In this document: positions 6,143 through 7,234 of the stretch, in pieces
Position numbering within the stretch: the stretch's first letter is position 1
How the letters are laid out: each line of letters opens with the position of its first letter
Assembly (NCBI GenBank): GCA_019245555.1
Contig: JAFARH010000021.1
Span: 1-7,234 of the forward strand
From: Betaproteobacteria bacterium
GTDB lineage: Bacteria > Pseudomonadota > Gammaproteobacteria > Burkholderiales > SG8-39
Direction of reading: 5' to 3'
Length of the DNA: 7,234 bases
Made by a program: the position numbers and the translations under genes
Notes under the pieces: model-generated
Database searches by the model: none
What the model was told of the DNA's origin: nothing
The model's input: only the letters and a program-made list of their open reading frames with translations

Positions 6143-7180
6143 ATGACAGTCGAAACAGACCGCCTGATCTCGGCTAGGCCGGCCTCCCCGCAGGAGGAGC
6201 AGTTCGAGCGGTCACTGCGTCCCGCAACGCTGGCCGAGTACGTAGGGCAGGAAAAGGCGCGCGGCCAGCTCGAAATCTTCATCCAGGCGGCCCGTCAACG
6301 TGCCGAAGCGCTCGACCACGTGCTGCTCTTCGGTCCACCGGGACTCGGCAAGACGACGCTCGCGCATATCATCGCGCGCGAGATGGGCGTAAACCTGCGC
6401 CAGACGTCGGGCCCCGTGCTCGAGCGCGCCGGCGATCTCGCTGCGCTCCTCACGAACCTTGAGCCGCGCGACGTGCTCTTCATCGACGAGATCCATCGCC
6501 TCTCGCCCGTTGTCGAGGAGATCCTCTATCCCGCGCTGGAAGATTTTCAGCTCGACATCATGATCGGCGAGGGCCCGGCTGCGCGCTCGATCAAGCTCGA
6601 CCTGCCGCCATTTACCCTGGTAGGCGCCACGACGCGCGCCGGGATGCTCACGAACCCGCTGCGCGAGCGCTTCGGCATCGTCGCGCGCCTCGAGTTCTAT
6701 AGCCAATCGGAGCTCACGACGATCGTGCGTCGCTCTGCGGGCCTGCTTAAGGTCCAGCTCGACGACGAGGGTGCGAAAGAAATCGCCTGTCGCTCGCGCG
6801 GCACACCGCGCGTTGCCAACCGATTGCTGCGCCGGGTGCGCGACTACGCCGAGGTGAAAGCCGACGGTCGCGTGACCAAGACGATTGCCGAGGCCGCGCT
6901 GAAGATGCTCGATGTCGATCCGCTCGGCCTCGACGTGATGGATCGCAAGCTCCTCATGGCAGTGATCGAGAAATTCTCCGGCGGCCCGGTGGGCCTCGAG
7001 AACCTGGCGCACGCCATCGGCGAGGATGCCGAGACCATCGAAGACGTGCTCGAGCCGTATCTCATCCAGCAGGGATTTCTGCAGCGCACGCCGCGCGGAC
7101 GCATGGCGACGCTCAGCGCCTACCGCCATTTCGGCATCACTGCGCCGGTCGCTGCGCGGGACCTCTTATCCGACAGCTGA
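6143..7180 (+). CDS. ruvB: Holliday junction branch migration DNA helicase RuvB
   Basis: RuvB is the hexameric AAA+ motor that pulls DNA through the RuvA-bound junction. The 345-residue product has the standard length and all motifs: Walker [10 protein letters not shown] (64-72, Lys70), Walker [10 protein letters not shown] (112-120, Asp115-Glu116), sensor 1 GATTRAG (161-167), arginine finger Arg174 in NPLRERFG, sensor 2 region RGTPRVANR (219-227), and a C-terminal winged-helix domain (about 262-332, '[13 protein letters not shown]', '[10 protein letters not shown]'). The start at 6143 gives the usual short N-terminal tail and has GGGGA at 6130-6134. It is separated from ruvC-ruvA by five envelope genes and is transcribed divergently from the DUF3015 gene. 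Its TGA overlaps the apparent CTG start of ybgC, so the link to the tol-pal side is kept. Confidence 0.98.
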   Translation: MTVETDRLISARPASPQEEQFERSLRPATLAEYVGQEKARGQLEIFIQAARQRAEALDHVLLFGPPGLGKTTLAHIIAREMGVNLRQTSGPVLERAGDLAALLTNLEPRDVLFIDEIHRLSPVVEEILYPALEDFQLDIMIGEGPAARSIKLDLPPFTLVGATTRAGMLTNPLRERFGIVARLEFYSQSELTTIVRRSAGLLKVQLDDEGAKEIACRSRGTPRVANRLLRRVRDYAEVKADGRVTKTIAEAALKMLDVDPLGLDVMDRKLLMAVIEKFSGGPVGLENLAHAIGEDAETIEDVLEPYLIQQGFLQRTPRGRMATLSAYRHFGITAPVAARDLLSDS

Positions 7181-7234
7181 GCGTCCCCGTAAGGGTCTAC
7201 TACCAGGACACCGATGCAGGCGGCGTGGTGTTCC
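7177..7234 (+). CDS. ybgC: YbgC-type acyl-CoA thioesterase, N-terminal fragment (CTG start)
   Basis: Only 19 codons are in the window. They read (M)[18 protein letters not shown], which matches the hot-dog thioesterase YbgC of the tol-pal cluster; E. coli has [16 protein letters not shown]. The catalytic Asp is residue 13 here, Asp18 in E. coli, so the N-terminus is about 5 residues shorter. In this frame the roughly 20 codons upstream contain no ATG, GTG or TTG, and the first downstream candidates (the two GTGs in GGVVF) would lose the catalytic Asp. The CTG at 7177 overlaps the ruvB TGA as CTGA and is therefore the likely start. No good Shine-Dalgarno sequence is visible, so initiation probably depends on coupling to ruvB. 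tolQ is expected next but lies outside the window. Confidence 0.85.
   Translation, partial: MSVPVRVYYQDTDAGGVVF

Noticed and set aside
6212..7129. Long open frame antisense to ruvB (305 codons)
   Set aside because: It is a shadow of a GC-rich gene; its product has no recognisable domain or leader and the ruvB frame is unambiguous.

Overview
The window is GC-rich and densely coding. Gene content and order point to a proteobacterium, most likely a betaproteobacterium: yebC-ruvC-ruvA, then ruvB-ybgC, which is the usual lead-in to the tol-pal cluster. This placement rests on gene order and protein character, not on a database search. The genome is chromosomal and housekeeping in nature; there is no transposase, phage gene, tRNA or CRISPR array.

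Layout. Positions 1-279 hold the end of yebC. It is followed without a gap by ruvC (276-791) and ruvA (788-1354), each overlapping its predecessor by 4 bases. Downstream of ruvA the usual ruvB is missing. Instead there are about 4.8 kb (1355-6142) of genes whose products all carry export signals: two tandem, paralogous small outer-membrane beta-barrel proteins on the + strand (1519-2118 and 2144-2710), then three genes on the - strand read from right to left: a DUF3015 secreted protein (5968-5489), a large DUF4105 protein (5439-3544) and a lipoprotein alpha/beta hydrolase (3539-2658). ruvB then appears at 6143-7180, transcribed divergently from the DUF3015 gene, and ybgC begins at its stop codon and runs off the window.

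How the genes work together. RuvA, RuvB and RuvC form the Holliday-junction branch-migration and resolution machine; all three have their key residues intact, so splitting the locus has not disabled it. The intervening block looks like an envelope module. The DUF4105 protein appears to combine a periplasmic papain/LRAT-like Cys-His domain with a C-terminal outer-membrane barrel, and it is tightly coupled (4-base gap) to a lipid-anchored serine hydrolase.

Most notable points: (1) ruvC and ybgC both appear to start at a rare CTG codon, each in a CTGA overlap with the stop of the gene before it; ruvC also has a near-perfect extended Shine-Dalgarno sequence. (2) A strong intrinsic terminator lies directly against the GTG start of the DUF4105 gene, so that gene's ribosome site would be inside the terminator hairpin. 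(3) The DUF4105 domain architecture and its hydrolase partner suggest uncharacterised chemistry at the outer membrane.
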